From contig AASF01002109.1 of the NCBI GenBank assembly GCA_000168735.1, forward strand, positions 1 through 9,398: a DNA stretch of 9,398 nucleotides, read 5' to 3'. The position numbers and the translations under genes were made by a program. This document shows positions 1 to 7,373 of this stretch, piece after piece. The notes below the pieces were generated by a model. It did no database searches, had not been told where the DNA came from, and was given only the letters and a program-made list of their open reading frames with translations. Every line of letters begins with the position of its first letter. Within the stretch, counting starts at the first letter, position 1. This DNA comes from Candidatus Endoriftia persephone str. Hot96_1+Hot96_2 (GTDB lineage: Bacteria > Pseudomonadota > Gammaproteobacteria > Chromatiales > Chromatiaceae).

Positions 1-19
1 TTTAAACGAATTCGCCCTT
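1..19. other. Cloning-vector remnant (TOPO-type polylinker)
   Basis: The first bases read TTTAAAC (a PmeI site lacking its first G), then GAATTC (EcoRI), then CGCCCTT, which ends in the CCCTT recognised by vaccinia topoisomerase I. This is the insert-flanking arm of pCR4-type TOPO vectors. Genomic sequence begins at about base 20, inside a coding frame that has no start of its own. The clone end, not biology, therefore truncates the first gene. Confidence 0.9.
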
Positions 20-765
20 GATCATGGAGCTGGCCAATATCTTCGGCTGGGACATCGATTTCGCTCTGGAGATCCGCAGTGGCGAACACTTCAGCGTGAT
101 CTGGGAGGAGGAGTTCCTGAACGGCGACAAACTGCGCGACGGCGCCATCCTCGCCGCCGAGTTCGTCAATCAGGGGCGCCGTTATCGCGCCCTGCGTTAT
201 ACCGACGAGAGCGGACACTCCGACTACTTCACCCCGGAGGGGCGCAGCATGCGCAAGGCCCTTCCTGCGCGCACCGGTGGATTTCCGCCGCATCTCCTCC
301 CGCTTCACCAGGGCCCGCTGGCATCCGGTACTCGGCAAAAAACGCCCGCATCGCGGCGTCGACTACTCCGCCAAGATCGGCACTCCAATCAAGGCCGCCG
401 GCGACGGCAAAATCATCCACCGCGGCCGCAAGGGTGGTTATGGCCGCACCGTCATCATCCAGCACGGGCAACGCTACACCACGCTCTATGCTCATCTCTC
501 CCGCTACAATAAAAAGGCGAAGAGTGGCAGCCGGGTAAAACAGGGGCAGATCATCGGCTATGTGGGCAAGAGCGGGCTCGCCACCGGGCCACACCTGCAC
601 TACGAATTTCGTGTCAACGGCGTCCACCGCAACCCGCTGACCGTCAAAGTCCCCGACGACCAGCCGATCGCAAAAAAGTACCGCGCCGATTTCGAAATGA
701 AGAGCCTGGATCTCCTGGCTCAGCTGGAGACTCTCAGCCGCACAATGCTCGCGGATGCCAACTGA
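20..765 (+). CDS. M23 family metallopeptidase (MepM-like), 5'-partial, one frameshift
   Basis: C-terminal part (about 247 residues) of a peptidoglycan DD-endopeptidase of the LytM/MepM type. These are periplasmic zinc enzymes that cut stem-peptide crosslinks to allow wall growth. The LytM domain shows the zinc ligands as HxxxD in HRGVD (349-363) and HxH in HLH (592-600). It also has the family stretch YAHLS and an upstream segment IFGWDIDFALEI typical of the linker domain of long gammaproteobacterial MepM proteins. The N-terminus (signal anchor, LysM/OapA region) is missing because the clone starts here. One extra C in the CCC at 259-261 breaks the frame; removing it gives KAFLRAPVDFRRISSRF. 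The stop overlaps the anmK start by 11 bases, suggesting translational coupling. PA0667 of Pseudomonas holds the same position beside anmK. Confidence 0.9.
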
Positions 766-1872
766 GGCGCTCTATATCGGCCTGATGTCGGGCACCAGCA
801 TGGATGGCATCGACGCCGTGCTGGTCGACCTGGCCGGCGCGGCCCCAAGTCTACGCGCCAGCCACAGCCACCCCTATCCTGACAAACTGCGGACAGAACT
901 GGCCGCGCTGACCACCCCGGGCGAGAATGAGATCGACCGGATGGGCCAGCTCGACATACGCGTCGGTCGCTGTTTTGCCGAAGCGGTGAATGCCCTGCTC
1001 GAGGTGAGCAAATGCCCGACCGAATCGATCACCGCAATTGGCAGCCATGGCCAGACCATCCGCCACCGCCCCGGCTTCACTGTGCCGTTTACCCTGCAGA
1101 TCGGCGACCCTAACACCATCAGCCAGGGCACCCGGCATCACTACGGTGGCAGATTTTCGCCGCCGCGACATGGCGGCAGGTGGCGAGGGGGCCCCGCTGG
1201 TCCCCGCCTTTCATGAAGTGGTGCTGCGAAGCCACCAACGCAACAGGGTAATCCTCAACCTCGGCGGCATCGCCAACATCACCTGGCTACCCGCCGAACC
1301 TGCGGCCACGATTGTGGGCTTCGATACCGGACCAGACAACGTGCTGCTCGACCAGTGGATCGAACATCAGCTTGGGAAGTGCTATGACCAGGACGGCGCC
1401 CTGGCAGCCAGCGGCAGAGTCGACCAAAAACTGTTGAACCAACTCTTGCAGGAGCCCTATTTTCAACGCGATCTGCCGAAAAGCACTGGCACAGACCATT
1501 TCAATCTGACATGGCTGGAAGCTCATCCGCAAGCACATGAGCTATCAGTGGAAACAAGTACAGAGCACCTTAGTAGAGCTCACAGCAGTTCAGCGTGACG
1601 CAAGCGGTGACGCGTCACTGCCCCCAAGCCAATGAGATGTTGGTGTGCGGCGGCGGTGTGCACAACCGTTTTCTGCTCTCCCAGGTTGCGTGCCCACCGC
1701 AGGCCGCATGAAGGTCACCAGTACCGCCGATGTCGGCGTGGATCCGGACTGGATCGAGGCCACCGCCTTTGCCTGGCTCGCCCAGCGCACCCTGAAACAG
1801 CTGCCCGGCAACCTCCCAAGCGTCACTGGCGCGAGTCAGCCGGTGATCCTGGGCGGCATCTACCCTGCCTGA
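755..1872 (+). CDS. anmK: Anhydro-N-acetylmuramic acid kinase, with about five frameshifts
   Basis: Phosphorylates and opens 1,6-anhydro-MurNAc to MurNAc-6-phosphate in cytoplasmic peptidoglycan recycling. Visible motifs are the N-terminal ATP-site [70 protein letters not shown] and the C-terminal [10 protein letters not shown] ending in YPA. These are spread over several frames. Extra bases are inferred at 1131-1133 (CCC), 1556-1557 (A), about 1590, 1684-1685 (GG) and about 1700-1708. Removing five restores 370 residues, close to E. coli AnmK (369). The stretch 1555-1710 is the least certain part. FDTGPDN differs from the usual FDTGPGN; this could be another base error. The ATG lies inside the end of the M23 gene, so the two are probably cotranslated: one cuts the wall, the other recycles the debris. 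Confidence 0.93.
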
Positions 1873-1891
1873 TCCGACAGATTTCAAGCAC

Positions 1892-1917
1892 AAAAAAGGG
1901 CGCCGAAGCGCCCATTT
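1892..1917. terminator. Bidirectional rho-independent terminator between anmK and erpA
   Basis: Perfect 6-bp GC stem, GGGCGC (1898-1903), tetraloop CGAA, GCGCCC (1908-1913). Six A residues precede it (1892-1897) and ATTTT follows. The A-tract reads as a U-tract on the minus strand, so it can end both anmK (plus, stop at 1872) and erpA (minus, stop at 1936). It sits exactly between two convergent genes. Confidence 0.85.
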
Positions 1918-1935
1918 TGCAGCCTGAATCCAGGC

Positions 1936-2291
1936 TCAAACAGAGAAGGAAGAACCGCAGCCACAAGTGGTGCTGGCGTTGGGGTTGCGAATCACAAACT
2001 GGGAGCCCTGCAGCCCCTCAGTGTAATCCACCTCGGCCCCGCCCAGGTACTGCATGCTCATCGGATCAATCAGCAAGGTCACCCCGTCGGTTACCACCTT
2101 AGCATCCCCCTCGCCTTCATTCTCATCGAAGCTGAAGCCGTACTGAAAACCGGAACAGCCTCCACCCTGGATATAGATGCGCAACATCAGATCCGGGTTG
2201 CCCTCCTCTTTGATCAGCTCAGAGACCTTGGCGGCCAGCGGGCCGAAGTAAAGACCAAAAGAGATTCATTGCTTGCTTCTACGGTACCCAT
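1936..2291 (-). CDS. erpA: Iron-sulfur cluster insertion protein ErpA (two frameshifts near the N-terminus)
   Basis: A-type carrier that receives Fe-S clusters from the Isc/Suf scaffolds and delivers them to apo-proteins; in E. coli the targets include the isoprenoid enzymes IspG/IspH. Reconstructed length is 117 residues. The three cluster-ligand cysteines are present: Cys45 in [11 protein letters not shown], and Cys109 and Cys111 in TTCGCGSSF near the C-terminus. [15 protein letters not shown] is very close to enterobacterial ErpA, which separates it from IscA and SufA. The open frame from the internal MLRIY is only 83 residues. Two extra bases at about 2235-2242 (GGCCAGCGGG on plus) hide the N-terminal helix. 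Correcting them gives [21 protein letters not shown], starting at the ATG ending at 2291. The gene is last in the argC-bactofilin group but has its own predicted promoter. Confidence 0.93.
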
Positions 2292-2347
2292 CTTCGATAA
2301 CCTACCATTCGCTTAGCCGGAGCACCGGCACATGAGACAATGACGGA

Positions 2348-2376
2348 AGTATGCTTTAACCAAGGATTTCAATCAA
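2348..2376 (-). promoter_or_regulatory. Predicted sigma-70 promoter of erpA
   Basis: On the minus strand, -35 TTGATT (2371-2376), a 17-base spacer, and -10 CATACT (2348-2353); each hexamer matches 4 of 6 consensus bases. Transcription would start near 2341, about 50 bases before the erpA ATG. It lies in the 108-base gap between bactofilin and erpA, so erpA can be expressed independently of argC. Confidence 0.45.
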
Positions 2377-2380
2377 GTAT
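2356..2380 (-). promoter_or_regulatory. Candidate IscR type 1-like operator upstream of erpA
   Basis: Read on minus, the first half-site ATACTTGATT matches the type 1 half ATASYYGACT at 9 of 10 positions. The next five bases, GAAAT, fit RWWWY exactly. The second half CCTTGGTTAA matches AGTCRRSTAT at only 5 of 10. The site overlaps the predicted -35 and spacer, the position expected of a repressor. erpA is a known target of [2Fe-2S]-IscR repression in E. coli. No iscR gene is in the window. Confidence 0.45.
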
Positions 2381-2399
2381 TTGGGATCTGCAGGCCTTC

Positions 2400-2837
2400 T
2401 CAGGAACTCGCCGACAACTCATCTCCCGACAGTTCATCCTGATCGACCGCAGGCTCATCATAGCCAAGCCGGCGCGGCTCTGCGTCCTGCGAATGCACCA
2501 GTTGGCCATTCACCTCCGCGCCCATCGACATCTCCAACAGATCATAGCAGACCGTGCCGGTCACCCGCGCCTTGGGCGCCAGTTCCACCCGATTGCTGGC
2601 AAACACATCACCGATCACCCTGCCATTTAGCATCAGGTTGGTGACCCGCACATCCCCCTCGATGGTGCCAGATTCACTTACTGTCAGGGCCGCCTTCTCA
2701 CCCCCTTCCGAGGTGACATTGCCCTTGATGGTGCCGTCAATGTGGAGACCGCCACTAAAGGTCACGTCACCCAGGATGTGGGTGCCTTTACCGATTACTG
2801 TGGCTATCTTGGGGGCTCGAAATCGTGGTCTTCTCAT
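2400..2837 (-). CDS. Bactofilin family polymer-forming cytoskeletal protein
   Basis: A 145-residue protein, one of only two complete genes here with no frameshift. The core (about residues 10-110) is the DUF583/bactofilin domain. Repeating glycine-valine turns of a right-handed beta-helix are visible: IGKGTHILGDVTFSGGLHIDGTIKGNV, then TIEGDVRVTNLMLNGRVIGDVFA, then LAPKARVTGTV (shown in pieces). The tails are short, the N-terminal one basic and the C-terminal one acidic and low-complexity, as is usual. Bactofilins polymerise without nucleotide into membrane-associated filaments that localise wall enzymes or polarity factors. The start is the ATG ending at 2837, preceded by GAGG about nine bases upstream. 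It lies 29 bases after the DUF6776 gene. A wall role would fit the nearby M23 peptidase and anmK, but that is inference. Confidence 0.9.
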   Translation of the reverse strand: MRRPRFRAPKIATVIGKGTHILGDVTFSGGLHIDGTIKGNVTSEGGEKAALTVSESGTIEGDVRVTNLMLNGRVIGDVFASNRVELAPKARVTGTVCYDLLEMSMGAEVNGQLVHSQDAEPRRLGYDEPAVDQDELSGDELSASS

Positions 2838-2866
2838 TACCGTACCTCGGAATATCTATTTCTATC

Positions 2867-3596
2867 TCAGGAAACTGGCGACCAGGGATAACTCTCACTG
2901 ACTGGTGCCAGCCGCTTACCGCTGGGTTTCACCTCGATGATCAGCCGGGCCGGCTCGAAACCCTCGGGCAGGCGCAACACACCCTCTATATTCTGAAAGT
3001 AGCGAAAACGCATCTTGATGCTCGCACTACTTTTGTCCGCGAGTGCATCCAGGTTGTAGGTGGCTACCTTGCCATCCTGCACCCCCTCAACGCTGATCAG
3101 AATCCGCCCTTTGGCGACCTGACCATTCTTCAGCACCTGGCTAACCGTAAACTTGTAATTAAATTGCCCAGCCTCCAGCCCCGGCTCAAGCTTAAAGCCC
3201 TGGCACCTTGAGCCCCTCTTTTTTCTTGCTGGTGGAGACGATGCCACGCAGTGAAGACCAGCTCCTCCTCCATCTTCAATCGCTCATCCTGCAACGCCTC
3301 GATCTCCGCTTTGACCGACGCCAACGCTTTCTTGTCAACCTGTGCCGCCTGCTCCGCCATGGTCAGCTGGCGGCGCAAATCATTGCGCTCCGCCTCAACC
3401 ACGGCCAGCTGCTGCTGCATCTCAGCATGTGTCTGAAGCGTCTCTGACGAGAGCCGCTCACCGCCCAACTGATAACCCGCCCCCAGCCCGGCGGCAGCAA
3501 GCAACATCAGCACTAGCAACACCCCCCAGGTTCGTCCGATCGACGTTTTTGTTTTGCGACGATCTTCGGTGAACTGAATCTCTCTTTAGCTTTCAT
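2867..3596 (-). CDS. DUF6776-type membrane-anchored coiled-coil protein (frameshifted)
   Basis: Function unknown. The reconstruction gives about 241 residues. It has a short charged N-terminus, one transmembrane segment (GVLLVLMLLAAAGLGAGY), and a coiled coil from about residue 50 to 110 rich in Glu, Gln, Leu and Lys (QQQLAVVEAERNDLRRQL onward). A C-terminal beta-rich domain has QGFKLEP, QVLKNGQVAKGRI and FRYFQNIEGVLRLPEGFEP, features I associate with DUF6776. Extra bases are inferred at 3252 and 3202-3203, plus a net shift of two near 3575-3585. The GTG at 3522 starts the longest intact frame but would leave no charged N-terminus. The ATG ending at 3596 is preferred: it lies six bases after the corrected argC stop and follows GAGGGG. 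The same neighbour links argC to bactofilin in Pseudomonas. Confidence 0.78.
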
Positions 3597-3602
3597 AGCC
3601 CC

Positions 3603-4643
3603 TCACGGCAGCAACGCGACTTGCTCAAGACCCGCATCCTCTGCACAACCCAGATCATCACGATTCATATTTCCGTACCCGCCTGACCCGCAGCTCCCTT
3701 GACCAGATTATCGATCACCGTGGAGATCACCACCACATCACCATCCAACGGCCGATGCACCGCGATCCGGCAGTGGTTCACCCCACGTACGCTGCGGGTC
3801 TCAGGCTGTGATCCCGCCGGCATCACATCGACCAACGGCTCGTCGGCGTAGCGTTTTTCGAAAAAGCGCCTGCAGATCCACCGAGACATCCTTCAGCCGG
3901 GCATAAAGCGTCGCCTCGAATGCCCCGGATCATCGGTACCAGATGAGGCACAAAGGTCAACCCCACATCGCCCCCCGACGCCCGCATCAGGGTCTGGCGA
4001 ATCTCCGGCTGATGACGATGCCCAGGGATCGCATAGGCCTTGAAGCTCTCACCGGTCTCGCCCATCAGGGCGGCGACACTGGCGCCACGACCCGCGCCGC
4101 TAACACCCGACTTGGTGTCAGCAACCAGATGATCCAGCTCGATCAGCCCCTGCTCCACCAGAGGCAGGAAGCCCAATCCCACCGCAGTAGGATAACAGCC
4201 GGGATTAGCCACCAAGCGTGCCTGCTTCACAGCTTCACGGTTCACCTCGGGCAGACCATAGACCGCCTCGGCGAGCCGTTCAGGACAAGCGTGCTGCATG
4301 CCGTACCACTTTTCCCAGAGCGCCTGGTCGCTGATCCGGAAATCGGCGGCCAGATCGATCACCCGGACACCGGCCTCCAGCAGCTCAGGTACCTGCTGCA
4401 TGGCGATGCCATTGGGGGTGGCGAAGAACACCAGATCGCAGCTCGCAAGTAGCGCCGGATCGGGTTCGGTGAAGGCTAGATCTAGATGCCCGCGCAGATT
4501 GGGAAACAGATCTGCCACCGGACGCCCGGCCTCGGTACGAGAGGGTAATCACCACCACCTGGACTGCCGAATGATTCACCAGCAGGCGCAGCTAGCTCCA
4601 CTCCGGTATAGCCCGTCCCCCCAACGATACCCACCTTGATCAT
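3603..4643 (-). CDS. argC: N-acetyl-gamma-glutamyl-phosphate reductase (about six frameshifts)
   Basis: Third step of arginine synthesis: NADPH-dependent reduction of N-acetylglutamyl phosphate to the semialdehyde. The start [17 protein letters not shown] carries the dinucleotide-binding glycines. The active-site Cys149 lies in [14 protein letters not shown] and the catalytic His in [19 protein letters not shown] and [12 protein letters not shown] are also typical. Extra bases are inferred at 4591-4596, 4543-4545 (GGG), 3918, 3861-3865 (five A for four) and two near 3671-3680. Removing six gives 344 residues, the normal length. The first in-frame stop at 3665 is premature: the corrected end reads [21 protein letters not shown] and stops at 3603-3605. 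It is first gene of the minus-strand cluster. A TATGAT -10 candidate lies at 4684-4689 with only a weak -35. Confidence 0.95.
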
Positions 4644-4750
4644 AGCCACCTGCGCCCTCTCTACGATTATTACAGAGCTCGCCATCATACGGAGAGGAGA
4701 AAAAAATCGGAAGTGTGCAACCAGTTTGGCCGGGCATTTCCCCAGTGGCG

Positions 4751-4779
4751 TTGGAAAGACCGCCACCATCCCCCATAGT
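4751..4779 (+). promoter_or_regulatory. Possible sigma-70 promoter of the DUF4126 gene
   Basis: TTGGAA (4751-4756), a 17-base spacer and CATAGT (4774-4779); each box matches 4 of 6 consensus bases. It lies 33 bases before the ATG at 4813, within the 169-base divergent gap between argC and this gene. Modest matches in GC-rich DNA, so only a candidate. Confidence 0.3.
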
Positions 4780-4812
4780 AAAGAGATGGGCGATACGACA
4801 CGGATCATCTAA

Positions 4813-5501
4813 ATGGAAACCATCGAGATACTGGCATTAACACTCGGCGCCGGCTGGGCCGCGGGCATCAATCTCTACGCCGCAGTCTTTATGCTAGGTT
4901 ATCTGGGGGCAACCGGAGACATAATACTGCCACCAGGGCTGGAGGTGCTGTCTGACCCGCTGGTGATGGGGGTAGCAGGCATCATGTACTGCATCGAGTT
5001 CTTTGCCGACAAGACCCCCGGCGTCGATACCGGTTGGGACGTGCTGCACACCTTTGTGCGCATCCCCGCCGGCGCCATCCTGGCCGCCGGGGCCGCCAGC
5101 GGCTTCGAGGTGTCGGAAGCGGCACAACTGGCTGCAGCGCTTGCCGGCGGCACCCTGGCGGCCAGGCAGCCACCTGACCAAGGCCAGCTCCCGGGTACTG
5201 ATCAACACCTCACCAGAACCCGTCACCAACTGGGCCGCATCGATTGCAGAGGATCTAGTGGTGATCGGCGGCCTCTGGACCGCACTCCAGTTATCCGCTG
5301 ACCTTCCTCGTCCTGCTGGCACTCTTTATCCTGCTCGTCGCCTGGCTGCTACCGAAGATCTGGCGGACCCTGAAAAAGCTCATACATCGGCTAGGCGAGC
5401 TGTTCCGCCGAAAGGGAAGGGACGTAGAGCCACGCCGTCGGAAGGATATCCTGCAACAGCTCTACCACGATGCCGGCGAAAAGGGGGATCGATCGGGCTG
5501 A
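4813..5501 (+). CDS. DUF4126 domain-containing membrane protein (two frameshifts)
   Basis: Reconstructed length 228 residues; function unknown. The N-terminal part (METIEILALTLGAGWAAGINLYAAVFMLGY) and the following glycine/alanine-rich hydrophobic stretches (IRIP-like turn at VRIPAGAILAAGAASGF, then LAAALAGGTLAAG) look like the DUF4126 family of small multi-helix membrane proteins. SSRVLINTSPEPVTNWAAS is a conserved loop of that family. A final helix (YPLTFLVLLALFILLVAWLL) is followed by a basic cytoplasmic tail ending GEKGDRSG. An extra A at 5164 and an extra T at 5291-5292 break the frame; correcting both keeps the reading open to the TGA at 5499-5501. No strong ribosome-binding site is visible before the ATG. 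It converges with the flavoprotein gene, with only 15 bases between the stops. Confidence 0.85.
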
Positions 5502-5516
5502 GCCGAAACAAATTGC

Positions 5517-6727
5517 TCAACCTAGCAACCGCGCCGCCTCGGCAGCCGAACGCTGTAGACTGTCCTCAATCGAAACCCCAGCAAACCAGTTGCCGGTAAG
5601 CGCCAACGAATCACCCGCCAACAGACGGTCCACCGTCTCGATGATCCCGGCATGCCCCAACCTCAGCGCCGGTAAACGATTTTGATGGGCGACCTGATCG
5701 AGCAGCGCAGCCCGCTCGACCCCCAACACCTGGCAGATCTGCTGCACCTTCCCCTCATCATCGAGCACTCCGGGGTGGAAGTGAAAGGTGAAGGCACGAT
5801 AATTGGGATCGGGGACCGGATCCCGGGAGAACCGCCGAATAGAAATCCCCATCCCGCCCGATGATACCGGGGCACCGGCTCCAGACTCAGGCTCTCCGCC
5901 TTCAGCAGCACCGCCAGTGACTCGACCTCTGCCATCTGCACCGCTCCAATCTGTTCGGCCAGCTCAGGCCGCAACTGCCGTAACAGTTTGGCCGCCATGA
6001 TCCGGGTGCGATCGCCAGACGCCAGATTTGCGGGCAGCGAAACGCGAGCCATCAGCTGTCTCGACCTGAAACCCCTCTGCACTCTGTTCGATCCGCACCA
6101 CCGGCTGGTCACAACGCAGATCCAGACCCGCGGCAACTATGCCATCGATAAAACTCTGCACCCCGCGGGGCCCGGTATAGCTGCGCAGGATCTCCTTGCG
6201 CCTGGATTTCTTGCGGAACAGACTCTCGGCAGGAATATCATCCGCCGGCTGACAGGCCACCGCATCCCAACGCTGGGCCGAGAAAACGCTGGTAGTTATG
6301 CCGCCCGATGATGCCGCCAAAATAGTCCCCGCACACTGCGCCCCGCCTTCTTCGACAACAGGAGCCGTAGCGGCACAGCAGAAAGCTCCAACCAGTTGAA
6401 CTGCGAGGCGATCGACTTGATGGCGTTGCCAACCCAGAGCCGATAGGGTTGTTTCTGCTTCGCCTGCAGACTCTGCAACTGTCCTGACTGCTCCAGCATC
6501 TGCAGCAGATTGCCGTAGCTGTTGTAGCAAGTATGCGCGCCCAACTCTGCCCACACTGCACCTTCGGGCCGCTCAAAACAGTGGCTGCGCAGACAGCCAC
6601 CCGGCTGCCTCGAGGCCTCCAGCACCAGCGCCTGCAAGCCCCGGTTGCGGGCAAAATGAGCCATCCCCAGACCACTAATGCCGCCGCCTATCACCACCAG
6701 ATCGATCAACTTGCCACTCATTGCCAT
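5517..6727 (-). CDS. HemY/PPOX-like FAD-dependent oxidoreductase (about eight frameshifts)
   Basis: A flavoprotein of the protoporphyrinogen/coproporphyrinogen oxidase and amine-oxidase superfamily, about 400 residues once corrected, slightly short for HemY. The N-terminal FAD site is clear: LVVIGGGISGLG followed by VLEAS, with the ribose-binding Glu. Then come PGGCLRSH and LGAHTCYNSYGN. The middle has GGIIGRHNYQR, ACQPADDIPAESLFRKKSRRKEILRSYTGPRGVQ and KLVLAIAPDHAAKLL (pieces). The C-terminal FAD motif is LTGNWFAGVSIEDSL. Shifts are inferred at 6327-6330, about 6285, several at 5992-6029, 5869-5872 and 5829. ATG choices end at 6727 and 6721; AGGAG sits three and nine bases upstream respectively. 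The substrate cannot be told from sequence: haem-pathway oxidase is likely, another amine/polyene oxidase possible. Confidence 0.82.
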
Positions 6728-6808
6728 TCGCTCCTGATTCAACGCTCGGCAAGCATAGGGGGCGACTTCAGCCCATGCAATCCGTCACCCCAACTTTTCT
6801 TTAGGCAT

Positions 6809-6844
6809 AAAAAAACCTGCAGGGCAAATGCCATGCAGGCTTTT
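6809..6844. terminator. Rho-independent terminator after the A-type carrier gene
   Basis: Hairpin CCTGCA (6816-6821), one mismatch, GGCA, loop AA, TGCC, TGCAGG (6834-6839). Seven A residues precede it (6809-6815), which is a strong U-tract on the minus strand, and CTTTT follows on plus. It lies downstream of the minus-strand gene ending at 6868 and before the flavoprotein start at 6727, so it should at least partly separate the two genes. Confidence 0.85.
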
Positions 6845-6867
6845 CCGACAACCGAGTGCTAACCCAA

Positions 6868-7240
6868 TCAGCCGCACCCACCACCTTGAGAAGAGCCGCA
6901 GGAGCCACAACCACTGCCGCCCACCGGCTGCATGTTATTGAAGACGAAGCTCTGATTGCCGTCACCACGATCAACGAAGTCGATCTCCACGCCGCGCAGA
7001 TACTGCATGGTACCGTCGTCCACGATGACCTTGAAGCCTTCGCATGCCAGCACGCCGTCGTTGTCGTTGATGGCATCGCTGAAGGTCATACCGAAACTGA
7101 CACCGCTGCAGCCGCCTGGGGTGGCAAATACCCGGACGCCTTCGATATTGTCCTCAACCTGCTGAAACAGCTCGCCCATCTTCTCCTGGGCAATCGCGGT
7201 CAGAGTCAGGTCACTCTCTGTCCAGGGTATTCATACTCAT
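6868..7240 (-). CDS. HesB/IscA-family A-type iron-sulfur carrier with a Gly/Cys-rich tail (one frameshift)
   Basis: Reconstructed length 123 residues. The fold is that of A-type carriers: VRVFATPGGCSGVSFGM with Cys44 as the first ligand, then DDGTMQYLRGVEIDFVD and a C-terminal cysteine region. The end is unusual: GSGCGSCGSSQGGGCG, with Cys111, Cys114 and Cys122 instead of the usual CGC pair of IscA/ErpA/SufA. An additional Cys occurs in LACEGFK. An extra A (T at 7219 on plus) breaks the frame near the N-terminus; without it the start reads MSMNTLDESDLTLTAIAQEKMGEL. AGGAG (7248-7252) lies seven bases before the ATG ending at 7240 and supports that start over the internal MGEL. It is distinct from the erpA gene 4.6 kb away, so the region carries two A-type carriers. 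A candidate IscR site lies upstream. Confidence 0.87.
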
Positions 7241-7305
7241 GCCGGATCTCCTAAAAAATTCGATAAAGTCCGGGGAGTCTAGCAAGGATCGCTCGGCAAA
7301 TCATC

Positions 7306-7331
7306 CAAAACCCAGCAAGCCGGCGGGTTAT
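7306..7331 (-). promoter_or_regulatory. Candidate IscR type 2-like site upstream of the A-type carrier gene
   Basis: On minus the element is ATAACCC, eleven bases, GGGTTTT. I compared it with the published E. coli type 2 consensus as I remember it, whose halves are AWARCCCYTSNGT and TTGMNGKKKTKWA; 22 of 26 positions agree. The site ends 65 bases before the ATG at 7240. IscR controls Fe-S biogenesis genes, so the location makes sense. The same inverted repeat, followed by TTTT, could instead be a weak terminator for the DUF5063 gene that ends at 7374. Confidence 0.45.
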
Positions 7332-7373
7332 GGCGCGTTAGAGTCCTATCCGGCACTCCCGCTCAGAGCCAAC

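Noticed and set aside
755..1872. anmK, argC and the flavoprotein as true pseudogenes
   Set aside because: All disruptions are small insertions, the conserved motifs survive on both sides, and corrected anmK and argC have family-normal lengths.
2340..3211. Plus-strand open frames across bactofilin and DUF6776
   Set aside because: The minus-strand readings have clear family motifs; the plus-strand translations are low-complexity and have no ribosome-binding sites or family features.
4482..4808. N-terminally extended ArgC beginning MIRVVSPISLLWG
   Set aside because: The extension lies in the divergent intergenic region and has no ArgC similarity; ArgC proteins start at [14 protein letters not shown], which has AGGTGG just upstream.
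7309..7329. Terminator of the DUF5063 gene (AACCC/GGGTT stem with T-tract)
   Set aside because: The stem is only five pairs around an eleven-base loop, weak beside the other two terminators; the match to an IscR type 2 site explains it better, though not conclusively.
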